DNA from: Bacteroidaceae bacterium | Lineage (GTDB): Bacteria; Bacteroidota; Bacteroidia; Bacteroidales; Bacteroidaceae | DNA: 64,000 nucleotides | NCBI GenBank assembly: GCA_017451695.1 | Contig: JAFTNW010000024.1 | Location: 1 to 64,000, forward strand | Direction: 5' to 3' | In this document: positions 29,401 to 36,997 of the stretch, piece by piece | How positions within the stretch are numbered: the stretch's first letter is position 1 | Layout: every line of letters begins with the position of its first letter | Translations under genes and position numbers: made by a program | Notes under the pieces: generated by a model | What the model was told of the DNA's origin: nothing | The model's input: the letters and a program-made list of their open reading frames with translations, nothing else | Databases searched by the model: none

Positions 29401-32400
29401 GCCGTGTGCCACGGATTGTATTGCGGCAGTATAGCCTATTTGGGCCTTCTCTGTGGTGTCTTTTTTGCAAAGGAACGGAACCTCTATTCTACCACTGAGG
29501 CCCGAGCTGCCAAAACTATTCTGCTTTATGTTCAGGTAGATATTGTCGAGAGTAATCTTCCAGCCACCAACCTTGGGCGTGCCATACGTAAAGAGGCTGT
29601 CTACCGAAACGTTCATCGAGAAGCCCGAAGCATCGTATATCACATTCTTCACACCAACCTTCACGCGCGAATCGCCCACGGAATCGAGCTCCACAAAGTG
29701 TGGCAACTTACAGCTGAGTTCCTCGAAGTAGAAACCTTTCCACTCGTTATAGGCTTTTTCGTTCTTTCCGGGGTCGCCCGACAAGCCAAGCTTGCCATCG
29801 AATTTGTAGTTGGCGGGGAATTTTATACCCGTGGGGGTTCTTCTCTTTGAACGGTCGAGCACAATACCCACCGAATCGCCCGTTGCACTGAAGGTGAAGC
29901 CCGGTGCACTTGCCACCTGGAAGGGATCCATTTTAACAGTTGCAAACCAGTCCTCGGCATCGGCAATAAAGGCTGTGAGGGTAATTTCGGGGTGAACATT
30001 GGGATCGAGAGCCGCCTTGCCATCATCTTTCAAAAGTTCGTCGCTTGGCAGGTTCATACTTATGCTTGCGCACAGTTCGTTAAACTTGCCATCTTTCCAC
30101 GAGATAAAGCAGCCATCGGAGGCTTTGCTATAATCTTGATTCGAGGGGGCATTGAACGTGAATGTAAAATCGGAATCGGGGTCTTTTACCTTAAAACTCT
30201 TTACCAGGCCCAACGAACCGCTTTGCGGCAGGAAACTTTCGGGCGAGGTAGTGAGTTTGCGGGCTGCGAATATGAGAATGTCGCTCTCCACGGCCTCACA
30301 CTCGGGGAGCACAAACTCGCCGATAAGGTCGAGATTGGCACTTTCCGGCAAAAATTCCATTTGTGCCAGCTGAATGGTTGCAGGACACTCCAACTCCTCG
30401 TCCATAGGCACGGTGAGCCCAAGCGGCAGTGTTACAACAGCAGCAGAATCGACTTTGGCAAGTGTTTGCATTGCATTGCCTATCACATAGTTGTAGAAGG
30501 CACCGACACCGGCTTCATTGAGCAGTTTTTCAACCTTGGCCTGTGCACCGGCTGAATCGGTCTTGGCGACCTCTTTCACGAAATTCTCTTCAAATAATTC
30601 AAGCGGTACATGGGCGCTCTTCTCGGTAACAGATTTAACACCATTCTTCACCACTCGCTTTATAGATGCATCCACATATATACTGTCGAACTCCACTGCT
30701 ACGCGCACGGGAACATTCATCATTGTAGTATGTACGTGTCCTTTACCTTTGAAGCAGTCGTACCCCTTCTCTTTAAGCTCCTTATCCTTTACCGGTAACT
30801 CTTTGGCCTCGGTTACGGTGAGGCGGTACTCGCCTATCCACAAATCGCGCAAGGCGGGCTGGAAAATGGTATCGCATTTTGAGATGCTATCCACTTTATA
30901 TACAGAGGGTTTCTCCTGGTCCTCAATGAGTTTGCGCCAAACAAGGGCTGTTACCTTGTTATCGCCCTCCTTCATCTTTATTTCAAGCGGGTCGGGCTTT
31001 TCGGCACGCACAACACCTAACGTGTCGGTTTCGTACAGCGGGGCACCGTAGCTATACATATCGTATCCACACAGGTCATTCAATCGTGCGGCTGTGAGTT
31101 TGAGTTTTTCATCGGGCTTTACGGTTACAACACTGTCGGGCTTGCTAATGAAATAGCGGTCGTTGTATGTGAGGCGCAGGCCCACCTTCTGCTCACTGCT
31201 TGTTACATTGAGCAGGGTAACTTCGAAAAGGTCTCCCGGTTTCTCGAAATACTCGTCGGGCTCGGGTTTGAAGGTGGCATCGGCCTTGGGAACCACTGTT
31301 ACAACCACCTCGGAAAAATGCATATCCTTGGCATTGAAGTCGGACTTTCCGCCACCAAGCATAGCACGCACCTTGCGGTTTTTATCCTCGACGGCAATGT
31401 TCTTGAGTGAGTCGGCACTGAAAGCGACAACCTCTATCTGATTGAACGACTGCAAGTTTACAACCTTTTTAATATCCGGGATAGGCGTCTCTACAAATGC
31501 ACCGCCAAGACGGGCCTCGAAGCACTTTATGGTGTCGGGGTTGCCGCACAGGGCATTCAGTTCGTTGGAGGTGAGCTTTTTAACCTCGTTAGGGCCAATC
31601 GTTATCGCCTTGTCGTAACGCTCCTCTTTGAACACCGAGGCATAGTAGGAACCGAACTCGTCGAACAGATACATAATGCGGGGGAGCACGTTGTATGTAT
31701 TGGGGGTGTTGTTCTTCAGCTCCACTTCGAAGAGGGCCGCCGGGCTGTTGAAATAGATGTCGCCGCGGGCAGGCAGAGGATCGAGTTTGGGGGTTACGGT
31801 TACAGCCACATCGTCGAGACGTGTGTAGGCCGATACCTGATAACTTATAAAGCCCTCACCTATGGTGAAATCGGCCAAATCGCCCTGCTCGGCATAGTGT
31901 ATGAGCGGTTTTAGGGCCTTGAAAGTGATTTTATTATATTCTTCGGTATCTATGGTTATTTCCCTGTCGGCATCCAAGGGGCTGAATTCGGCCTTGTCGG
32001 TTATCTTTCCAAACAGGTCGCTTGTGATTTTGGTGAAGCCTTTGGAGGCAAAATAGAGTTTTACCTGCTCGTCGGTGAGTTTCAAGGTTTCGCCTGGTTT
32101 CACAAGTATGTGCTTCATATCCTTCTCCTTATAGGAGTTGGCTATATATGTGGCTCTTTCATCTTCATTGAATTCAAACATTATCATTGGAACGAACTCA
32201 ATGGTTCTGTCGCCCGTGTTGCTCAACGATACCTCAAACAGCTGTTCGGGTTTGGTAAAATAGGCCCTTGCATTGTAGGGCATAGGGTTCATCTTCAGTT
32301 TTATAGAGACGTCGAGATCGGTGAGCGAAACGTTTTTGTCGGCCCAAAAATCGAGTGCCTGGCTGGCGGCCAGCACCCTATCGGCCTTGTTGGGAGCATC

Positions 32401-34851
32401 GGCCGGAATTTTGCGGAGGCTGTCGGCATTAATAAGGGTAAACTTCAGGTGGTTGGCATCATCGAATGTTATTATTTGGTCAAAATCCTTGAAGTCGCTC
32501 TCCTTCTCACCGGTGCTGTGGTTTATACGTGTTGCAATGGTGTCGCCGCAAAGTTTGTTCAGAGTTTCGCGGTCGAGCACCATTTTCTCATTCCCCTTGA
32601 GCACAAACTCAGGGTATGTAAACCACTTGGAGGGTATGTAGGAATAGAGCGTGCCATCGATGCTCCTGTCGGCATATGTTATGCTGGGGCACAGCTTCAA
32701 ATCCTTGCTTGTGAGGTTTTTGAGCTCTATGTCAAAAAGACGGCCGGGACTGTTTATATAGACATCACCGTTATAGGGAAAGGGATTCACTCTGGGTTTT
32801 ATAACCACATCCACATCGCCAAGTTTCACGGATGACGAGGTGGTGAACGATGTGGAATACTCCATAAGCAGGGCCTGCGAAGGTTTGTCCTTTTCGAGGT
32901 CGAGCATACTGAGCCTTTCGTAGTCGAAGATATAGAGCCTTGCCACGTTTTCCAGGCTTTCGGCAAGTTCGATGAGGGAGAAATCGGTAAGCACCTCCTT
33001 TTCACCACCCTTGAGCTGTTTGCGGTACTCCTCGAAACCACCGAAGAATTTGTCGAACTCCTCGTCGCTGAAGGCTTTTGTTTCGCCCGATTTTATGGTT
33101 ATATAGTTGTCGGCAAAACGCTTGCCCTTGAAGTAATCGCCCGAATAAGAGACTTCGTCCTCCACAAAGTAGAAGAGGCCGGGATAGATGCGCAGTGTTT
33201 TGGGCGAAAGGCTTTTTATTTTAAGTGTAAACAAGCGCGATGGCTTTGTGAGGTAGTACGCACCATCCTTGGGGAGAATGGGCATTTTGGGTTCAAGTGT
33301 AACGCTGAACATTTCGCCACTCATAACATTTTCCGACGTGCGGAACGGAACACGGCCCTTGCCCACTATGGTTTCGCGCAGCACCGGCTTGCCGCCTGTG
33401 TAACGGCACACACGCACAAATGCCGTGTCGTTCGACTCGGGGAAGTAATCGCTTGTGGGCTTGCCTATTACGAAGCCCGTCTTGGCTTTGAAAGCTATTA
33501 CATCGCGGTCTATGTCGTAACCACCTGCCAAACGGTCGAAATCGTCGGCCGACAGGGTAACCCTGGCACCCGGGCCGAGTTCTAAATATTCGTTTGTGTG
33601 TTGCTTGTCGGGCGCGGCTGTCACACCCCAGTTACCCTTGTAGTACTGCATAAGCATACACACGGGGATGGTTTCGCTACTGCGGTTTTCGAGCGTTATG
33701 TTGAAGAGTTCGCTGGGGTTTTCAAAATAGGGATATAGCGCCGATGGCAGTTCGGTGAATTTCGGCTCCACCGTTACGTTTATGGGTAGTTCCGTTTGAG
33801 GATTGTCCACCACTATATCGAAATCCTCACCTGCGCCGCTGTTCTCCATAAGCAACACAAGCAGTTCGCTCTTGCCATCGTTGCCCACCTGTGTATAGGC
33901 AGGGTTGGAGGCGTCGTTCACAAGGGGGCGTGCGGTAACTTGCGCCACATATTTCACGTTCTTGTAGCGTTTGAGCTTGGCAACGATATTGTATGGCACA
34001 ATGCATTGCGGTGTCATAAGGCCATACTGCGAGTATGCTATGTTACCGCCGTTGAGCACCGCATCGGAGGGGTGTTGCTCCTCGGAAAGCTGGTACAGCA
34101 CAAAGTCGTATATGAACTGACGTGTAACGGTGAGGCCTCTGTAGTTGAATGTGGGCTCGGTCCATGAGAATCGGGGGTTGGATGTAGGGAAATAGGCTGT
34201 GTAGTATCCCTCGTTATCTTCAAAACCCGAAACACCGGCATTGCCGTCGTTTATGTATGTTATGTTGTTGAACGATGGCGGATTGGCAGTGTAGCATATA
34301 TCGAAGAAGCAGATACCCTCGCCCAGATAGTCGCCGGGGTCGTTGAAATCGGTATAGTTGCTTTTTGCCGTAATCTTAAGGCCGTAGTGTCCCTCGGGCA
34401 GAAGGCCGAACACACCGCTGTTGCTACCATTTTGGAATGCATCGTACAGATAACCGCCACCAAAACTTTCGGTTCCGGCATCGTACTGGCGGAACATATT
34501 ATAGAGGTCGGTTTGTGTGAGCACACGCGACTGGCCCGGTTGCAAAGGTATGTATATGGGCATAGAACGGCTTGCCACGGTGGCAATGTACGAGTCGCTG
34601 TTGGGCCATATATCCACAGCGTTATCAATGGGGCCCTCTATGCGGGCTTCGAGGCGCACGGGCAGGAACTCGCTTGCGCTGTTGTTTGTAACCACTATGT
34701 TAAAGAAACGACCCGGGTCGCTCATATATACTCCACCCTGCGCGGGCAATGGGTTCTGCCTGCGCTGCACTGTCACCGATACCTGCGCAAACAAACCGGT
34801 TGCGCACAACAGCATACATACTATATATGAAAGTAACCTGTGTTTTATCAT
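20488..34851 (-). CDS. Giant 4787-residue secreted TANFOR-like / leucine-rich-repeat protein with L7/L12-like C-terminal repeats
   Basis: Signal peptide at residues 1-22 (MIKHRLLSYIVCMLLCATG, then LFAQ). Residues 24-345 resemble a TANFOR-type domain (LPEGHYGLKITAKS, NPRFSWTEP). About six more related beta domains start near residues 356, 514, 679, 846, 1014 and 1183; each opens V-V-PK---LP-----YF--P--LFEV-L, with a period near 165. Residues 1400-2700 form a large glycine-rich beta core. A coiled stretch lies near 2886-2968. An EF-hand-like loop, DTNKDGRMHINEM, is near 3338, followed by leucine-rich repeats to about 4540. Three L7/L12-CTD-like domains end the protein (about 4560-4630, 4648-4715 and 4720-4787). 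No T9SS sorting domain is present. It lies 32 bp after the barrel gene and is one unbroken frame. It is likely a cell-surface protein; its exact role is unknown. Confidence 0.9.
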   Translation of the reverse strand: MIKHRLLSYIVCMLLCATGLFAQVSVTVQRRQNPLPAQGGVYMSDPGRFFNIVVTNNSASEFLPVRLEARIEGPIDNAVDIWPNSDSYIATVASRSMPIYIPLQPGQSRVLTQTDLYNMFRQYDAGTESFGGGYLYDAFQNGSNSGVFGLLPEGHYGLKITAKSNYTDFNDPGDYLGEGICFFDICYTANPPSFNNITYINDGNAGVSGFEDNEGYYTAYFPTSNPRFSWTEPTFNYRGLTVTRQFIYDFVLYQLSEEQHPSDAVLNGGNIAYSQYGLMTPQCIVPYNIVAKLKRYKNVKYVAQVTARPLVNDASNPAYTQVGNDGKSELLVLLMENSGAGEDFDIVVDNPQTELPINVTVEPKFTELPSALYPYFENPSELFNITLENRSSETIPVCMLMQYYKGNWGVTAAPDKQHTNEYLELGPGARVTLSADDFDRLAGGYDIDRDVIAFKAKTGFVIGKPTSDYFPESNDTAFVRVCRYTGGKPVLRETIVGKGRVPFRTSENVMSGEMFSVTLEPKMPILPKDGAYYLTKPSRLFTLKIKSLSPKTLRIYPGLFYFVEDEVSYSGDYFKGKRFADNYITIKSGETKAFSDEEFDKFFGGFEEYRKQLKGGEKEVLTDFSLIELAESLENVARLYIFDYERLSMLDLEKDKPSQALLMEYSTSFTTSSSVKLGDVDVVIKPRVNPFPYNGDVYINSPGRLFDIELKNLTSKDLKLCPSITYADRSIDGTLYSYIPSKWFTYPEFVLKGNEKMVLDRETLNKLCGDTIATRINHSTGEKESDFKDFDQIITFDDANHLKFTLINADSLRKIPADAPNKADRVLAASQALDFWADKNVSLTDLDVSIKLKMNPMPYNARAYFTKPEQLFEVSLSNTGDRTIEFVPMIMFEFNEDERATYIANSYKEKDMKHILVKPGETLKLTDEQVKLYFASKGFTKITSDLFGKITDKAEFSPLDADREITIDTEEYNKITFKALKPLIHYAEQGDLADFTIGEGFISYQVSAYTRLDDVAVTVTPKLDPLPARGDIYFNSPAALFEVELKNNTPNTYNVLPRIMYLFDEFGSYYASVFKEERYDKAITIGPNEVKKLTSNELNALCGNPDTIKCFEARLGGAFVETPIPDIKKVVNLQSFNQIEVVAFSADSLKNIAVEDKNRKVRAMLGGGKSDFNAKDMHFSEVVVTVVPKADATFKPEPDEYFEKPGDLFEVTLLNVTSSEQKVGLRLTYNDRYFISKPDSVVTVKPDEKLKLTAARLNDLCGYDMYSYGAPLYETDTLGVVRAEKPDPLEIKMKEGDNKVTALVWRKLIEDQEKPSVYKVDSISKCDTIFQPALRDLWIGEYRLTVTEAKELPVKDKELKEKGYDCFKGKGHVHTTMMNVPVRVAVEFDSIYVDASIKRVVKNGVKSVTEKSAHVPLELFEENFVKEVAKTDSAGAQAKVEKLLNEAGVGAFYNYVIGNAMQTLAKVDSAAVVTLPLGLTVPMDEELECPATIQLAQMEFLPESANLDLIGEFVLPECEAVESDILIFAARKLTTSPESFLPQSGSLGLVKSFKVKDPDSDFTFTFNAPSNQDYSKASDGCFISWKDGKFNELCASISMNLPSDELLKDDGKAALDPNVHPEITLTAFIADAEDWFATVKMDPFQVASAPGFTFSATGDSVGIVLDRSKRRTPTGIKFPANYKFDGKLGLSGDPGKNEKAYNEWKGFYFEELSCKLPHFVELDSVGDSRVKVGVKNVIYDASGFSMNVSVDSLFTYGTPKVGGWKITLDNIYLNIKQNSFGSSGLSGRIEVPFLCKKDTTEKAQIGYTAAIQSVAHGKKDGLAVNFRMQQLDDEVGLDFMLAKVKFNKDSTYFNVIYCDTLPKGKQTLVELCLDGKVSITCAEKIDFKLPDIPFKNMRIANFDQSLLTGKKNEKKDGKDGKKKSDGQGVESPDGNTNFHTGKWALAGEPGSDEGTYWGMPLVLDNISMEVGDGGETLGLGIEGGVVVMGNKKFGLGATVGLTIWSEINWEETTIKYKEVEFKSMHVEGQFAGMVSVVGDLEVSDEEEKSGFDADLDVKVKGLFEIDLAGGYYKMKKTEEDLKLDEDDEAEDEYYRAGYFLAKAGFGRGLPLGPVSLQKITGGFFINYSAAVSDVDGADDMVDALEKSLKPKYKSYGGMFGVGLAVGDETIINGEATLLVMVDIQKDGIRVPGVVMQGEVHALCASADAKSGLVNGKVTIIYEDTTTPDITEEEKAAMSTGDLRKKLEEKKNEHKMFKLSVTVDSDIAAMYKKFTGEEYQVKAPISDLQALDQKNADSENKGEQKNQSSAAGKLESKGYVKSGCGATINLEFEIRNYPAQNKTFWHLYVGEPDETKRCRITYIDFEVGKDSPVGLWAKVYANAYLCLGNELPGNGKLPDIPDKVQEALGMKGADGKVDTSLKSKLDAAREQTMKGGPAGDINGGIMVGGALGAEIGCNAVFCYANVEGMLGFDLILKQYKEGVRCTDGSRAGGKNGFYATGQIYAMLKGELGLMLDLWIYKGKVPLVDMTMGALLQGGFPNPTWVYGRMRAKGSVLGGLIKFSSTIEMKAGKVCVPEMGNPLDDIKIFGDVQPGDEDIEKGWSDKSLVSCYGKSTFTTNMKIDKVLALVDEAATMEVNGMDGDGGNVTRMYVFHLDNNFEMKEYDDSDPTDDERSAYTTYITHSNPTFDKENYELRTGSFKPNTLYRVKLRGTCKEVVDGREVDPIYKDSLSGYKEEHRPFADERYVYFRTGKLSDNINDEVVGYLPNITPFTQSLDDATQPSFMEAHVRDDYWHNPDYEFVASIKEYDQATGRYILPDARAGLRKGQVSKYENLPVIEVVEQGIDEDGNEFKYATVTIDKPVPGEFFVKGKRYRFEVQRVNRAQLNSYMDMIEENYKSIMAMTKEDVDSYEQQLAEMDEVIAEGDAKAGDATTNQAIRDLYNYYKEVGEMYGENEAEQRIKEYKEQLKSNAQGFAEVVYTQDYKYNGYRNFQEFVQNEEYQWYTTPPLVDQFSEPNSKNTSVLYCKVDDVVLKGSNSRNNNPYYALNYWHSIAAIAYEATPSYDFCKRTWRQSNFDGSRGVTFEPSFNWLRNGNANGASMSFQEYEKLFSPAYCKRWFSYDESCMGSSNSYGPNRVIANIWKAMESDANVAENFEKELKAKYEYYRHFNDFKFTDAADNGTMFKGYVKPYNQGGSSYPQYAMMPVWQIGLIYAADHPGKYGLNSKNCGRSGTTAYKYMTGDYSLFKASSFLNRIQSISARVRFCDGYNIATVSGRGGSYNASNYGMRPLTSSKRTVLIKSDFNGRGNYEYGQDVAVSAEEYVHIGDEVLRYYILQSYDTNKDGRMHINEMNAITNLTLDFSVIYLHDGYKYIYIESLDALKNMPNLEILKLYENSGSAHNTFRQNNKALTFEGNPKLKKVVMKRWYVETLDFKFNPNLKTLQIDMRAGDNSTDDGYAAVGWSSTKHKGVKNLYLASNDALRTLSVVDCDLAELDLSNNPNIERLDLRLNHLASLDISAANKLREDYIKVGYQVRSGASQAMRNVIASNVTTFNIGSALARINDMNSPNYYVMFETKRREENVTTDDLDKNLNAHLTSLAEKAQMNFYDWAAKQVALDAEGLDIKSIKYLDYFMPALTSLNVNDNALKELDLSGFPKLRKVYANNNNIRRIEINSNSDIIELEVSNNELTELPLDIMPNLVSLKCDNNSIETLYPNVCPKLIKLHCAGNALTELVMDRLTSLQELVCSDNNFTQGNLVMPANLGRLQVFEAKRALGDIAEVDLKSATGIKRIDVSNNASLTSLLFSENATSLQYLYAADCALNSIGPKGSRYFYFRCSGEGESHYLNLRSLVEVNIARNPIIRAYVAYNTSSFPNLRSIDVSGCDVIHAKLLGSSNCKLTRLCAGVPQRTAGSKVVVWAVNDRNWFSRWPEWSEYPENKHTTRMVYGRNSDNLEKYDEEENIDVEVITTNDKKLRAAMGETFYKYMKDKLRPDSLGYRALHVADVKNLTSLECANMEVVSLGGMLEFMPNVKDIDATGNEMKEVSIPLNGLNNLNLSNNPLLETLQNDYGGCAKRIDLSHSYIDDGILNAARGAAVGGDLIMNGDLGAEELIIFTDEKSSPASLTMLSTNRSLYLHSCYIPEIKFSGKALTFASSGKRTCKTEKLLLMNEEQPVELVFQTVDMPLLWINKWIDDNPNRKFTMRVQTGNEEVNTKINGMLSFINSTTMTGSVGKLSSEMKHMANNILLPYAYSGEVPKGARFDELLDEFGLHETRTTDDLKMGRAMGYRLYESLKSKHAPGKEYLHVEDVKSVTKFSCAGMNVPDILTVLSYMPSVTNVNASENSIRRFMVPTMGIYDLSNGKVPLETLEFARKAISLDLTNTVINREVFEEAIKNVTTNLKVTHEGEVLSINDSSNKLGELMILASLNIYRCKIQTLNYRGKFLNLRGDLDAVSISNLRLNTATNTNISFTSADVALNFIANWSQNNPVDTEFKVVLLGGNVSACTTALEAFNNEAAAGRGFTEANKKLAIDAIVDCANKGYVAKGGKYDSMLDELGLAPKAKPWAVKLNNAGANVLNVITAMRNHCGYGLLEAKRYCDNAPSVVGTFDTQEEATALKRDIENVGGLAVVLHNGVQVAEPAKRKAEAADCDVVLTSTGANKISVLRALQSVCGFTLVQANTLVKTLPVVIATGKTNTEAQAIKSEIEGAGGSVNISSQKSEFDVVLTNAGANRIAVIKALKAACGIGTLDANNLTKNLPAVVATGVSSSEAQDIKSAIEEAGGSVRIE

Positions 34852-34883
34852 AATCTTATCTATTTGCGTATCCTTTTTCTGTC

Positions 34884-36734
34884 CTAAAATGTAGAAGCCT
34901 CTACACTGTTCATCTCGCTGCGGTTCTCGTTGTTCTTTTTCTTCTGATACTCGAGCATCTGGCGTTCACGCACTGCGCTACGCGAGAAGTCGGAGTAATA
35001 TTCATACTTGCCATAGCGGGTAACCTCCTCCTTGGCCCTGCGTTTTATGCTGAATGCGGTAAAGGAGAAGCTGTAACTGAACGAGCAGGTAAAATCGTAT
35101 CCCTTGTCGCGCTGGTACTGGTCGAGCACAAGATTGGTGTTTGCATATCGGCTGTAGTTGAGATTAAGAGTGAAATTGTGTACCCTGGCCAGCGTATATG
35201 CCGCCGACATATTGGCTGCCATTGTGATGCTCTTGTCGGCTTCCATACGGTTATCCACGAGCGAGGCCGATGCATTGAGCGACAGGTTCCTCTCCTTGAG
35301 CAATGCCTTTGAGGCACTGAGCGTATAGACACTTGTGGTGTATTTTGAATCGTATCCTTCGGACTTCTGATAGCTGTAGTTGAAACTGAAATTGGTCTCT
35401 ATAGGTATCACTGCAAGGGAGTAGTTTGCACCCAATGCCATTGTACCCACATCACCGGTTCCCGCAATTGTTCTGTTCTTATCCTCGTTAAGCGAATAGT
35501 TACCTGTGAACGAAAGGTAGTGTCCAAGACTTTCGGTGTTTGTATTGTAGGAGAGCGTACCCGAATAGCTGCTCATACAGCGGTTGATGCGCGTTGTTTC
35601 ATCTACCTTGGCCGTACCATCGTATTGGCACTGACGGAAGCCGTTATAGTTGGCCGACAACGACAGCTTGCTACCTATTGGGAGCGATGCATTGAGTGCA
35701 TAATTCAATCCTCTTGTGGTATATAACTGCTCGCCCGATATATTATCCTCCTGGAACGAGAAATTGCCACCGAGCGACAAGTTGCCCAGACGCAGGTTGG
35801 CAGCTGCTCCCACGTTGTGGTAGTTGTTGTTCATATAGGAAACACCCATACTCATATAGTCGGGCTGTATATGCTTGTAAAATAGCGAGAGCGACACCAA
35901 GCGGAAAGTGGCAGCCAGGGTGAGGTCGCCGGCCCAACGCATAAGCGAGGTGTAACGCACGTCGAAGAGGTTGTTGTATTTATCGGTATCGCCACTTGTG
36001 AGCTGCGGCGCCTTGGTATCGGTAGAAAAGATTGAAGTGGCCACATTACCCGTGAGCGACAGTTGCTTGAATATCTGCCAGCGGCCACGTAAGCCTATGA
36101 CGACGTTCTCCTGCGCAAAGACCTCGTCATACCAAATTTCATCGATAGAGGACTGGTGGTCCTGTGAACGGAAAAGATACAAATCGACAAAATTGCGGCT
36201 ACTGCCGTATCCCACCTTCAAGCCCCAGCCCGAGCGCTTATATACAGGCTTGCCCGATGGCATTTCGCCGGGTTCAAAATTGACAGCCTCGCGCAAGATG
36301 CCGTAAAAGATACCAAAGCGGAAGCCCGATGTGGGGCTTTTGTATTCGATACCCATTCCGTTGAAGGGAAGGTTATACACATAGGCCGAGAAAGGCATTG
36401 AGCGGCGGCCCAAATGGAGTGTCCATCCCTTGTATGTGGGGCTGAAGTTGAATGCAAACTGTGGATGCGAGAATGAATAGTTATTACAGCTGTAATAGAA
36501 AGCAAAAGGCATATTGTAGCCATAAAGGTTCACATTCATATTGGCATACATAGAGTAGTTCAACGGCGAGGCAAAACTGCCACCCGAAGAATAATACAAT
36601 GTGCTCTGCGTGCCCAGTGCTCCTGAAATTATGAGCGGATCCTTTTTCCTTGGGTCCTCGATGGCTTTGGAAACGGCTATTCCGCAAAACGCCACCAACA
36701 ACAGAAGAAGGGCTTTTCTAAAATTCGTATTCAT
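34884..36734 (-). CDS. Outer-membrane beta-barrel protein, first gene of the giant operon
   Basis: A 616-residue protein with a signal peptide (MNTNFRKALLLLLVAFCGIA). Almost all of the mature part is alternating amphipathic strands rich in Tyr, Ser, Asn and Phe (NLSLGGNFSFQE, LSLSANYNGFRQ, NFTLNLNYSRYAN, SFSYSFSFTAFSI), typical of an outer-membrane barrel of perhaps 18-24 strands. The last 45 residues are charged (KRRAKEEVTRYGKYEYY, YQKKKNNENRSEMN) and would lie outside the barrel. It is not a PorP/SprF protein by length. Because it leads the operon of a giant secreted protein, it may be the outer-membrane conduit or anchor of that protein; this is inference. Confidence 0.8.
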   Translation of the reverse strand: MNTNFRKALLLLLVAFCGIAVSKAIEDPRKKDPLIISGALGTQSTLYYSSGGSFASPLNYSMYANMNVNLYGYNMPFAFYYSCNNYSFSHPQFAFNFSPTYKGWTLHLGRRSMPFSAYVYNLPFNGMGIEYKSPTSGFRFGIFYGILREAVNFEPGEMPSGKPVYKRSGWGLKVGYGSSRNFVDLYLFRSQDHQSSIDEIWYDEVFAQENVVIGLRGRWQIFKQLSLTGNVATSIFSTDTKAPQLTSGDTDKYNNLFDVRYTSLMRWAGDLTLAATFRLVSLSLFYKHIQPDYMSMGVSYMNNNYHNVGAAANLRLGNLSLGGNFSFQEDNISGEQLYTTRGLNYALNASLPIGSKLSLSANYNGFRQCQYDGTAKVDETTRINRCMSSYSGTLSYNTNTESLGHYLSFTGNYSLNEDKNRTIAGTGDVGTMALGANYSLAVIPIETNFSFNYSYQKSEGYDSKYTTSVYTLSASKALLKERNLSLNASASLVDNRMEADKSITMAANMSAAYTLARVHNFTLNLNYSRYANTNLVLDQYQRDKGYDFTCSFSYSFSFTAFSIKRRAKEEVTRYGKYEYYSDFSRSAVRERQMLEYQKKKNNENRSEMNSVEASTF

Positions 36735-36954
36735 CTCTTCACTATTTATAATAGCTCAATATTTATATCTGGTAGCTGCAGGTGTGCAGCCTGTTATTTT
36801 CGTCTTTAGGTTGCCTGGGGCAACATTGCCCGTTTGTCGCCCCATTGTGAAAGAGGCAAAGGCGGACAAGCCTTTATTTTTATGGCAGAGCGCCCTATAC
36901 TATTGCGGAGCTCCCCTGCTCTATCTGTTTATACATTGCTAAATTTAATAATAA
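36735..36954 (-). promoter_or_regulatory. Leader region of the giant operon
   Basis: Gene-free 220 bp between a terminator and the first gene of the operon, so the operon promoter should be here, but no clear TAnnTTTG box was found. Read on the minus strand it contains the hairpin GTTGCC-CCA-GGCAAC and, further on, a GCTGCACACCTGCAGC inverted repeat before an AT-rich stretch that reaches the ATG. A structured 5' leader is possible, and it does not match any riboswitch I know. Confidence 0.35.
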
Positions 36955-36989
36955 AGCAACGGGGTGCCCGTGTAACGGGCCCCGTTGCT
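36955..36989 (-). terminator. Terminator between the 1300-residue gene and the giant operon
   Basis: Near-perfect stem AGCAACGGGG / CCCCGTTGCT (36955-36964 and 36980-36989) with an inner CCCG/CGGG pairing. On the minus strand it is followed by TTATTATTAAATTT, and on the plus strand by ATCTTTTTT. It begins 8 bp past the stop at 36998, and it means the operon starting at 36734 has its own promoter. Confidence 0.9.
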
Positions 36990-36997
36990 CATCTTTT

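Noticed and set aside
34884..36734. The barrel as a PorP/SprF-type T9SS protein
   Set aside because: PorP/SprF proteins are about 300-350 residues. This one is 616 residues with a different strand pattern and a long charged tail.
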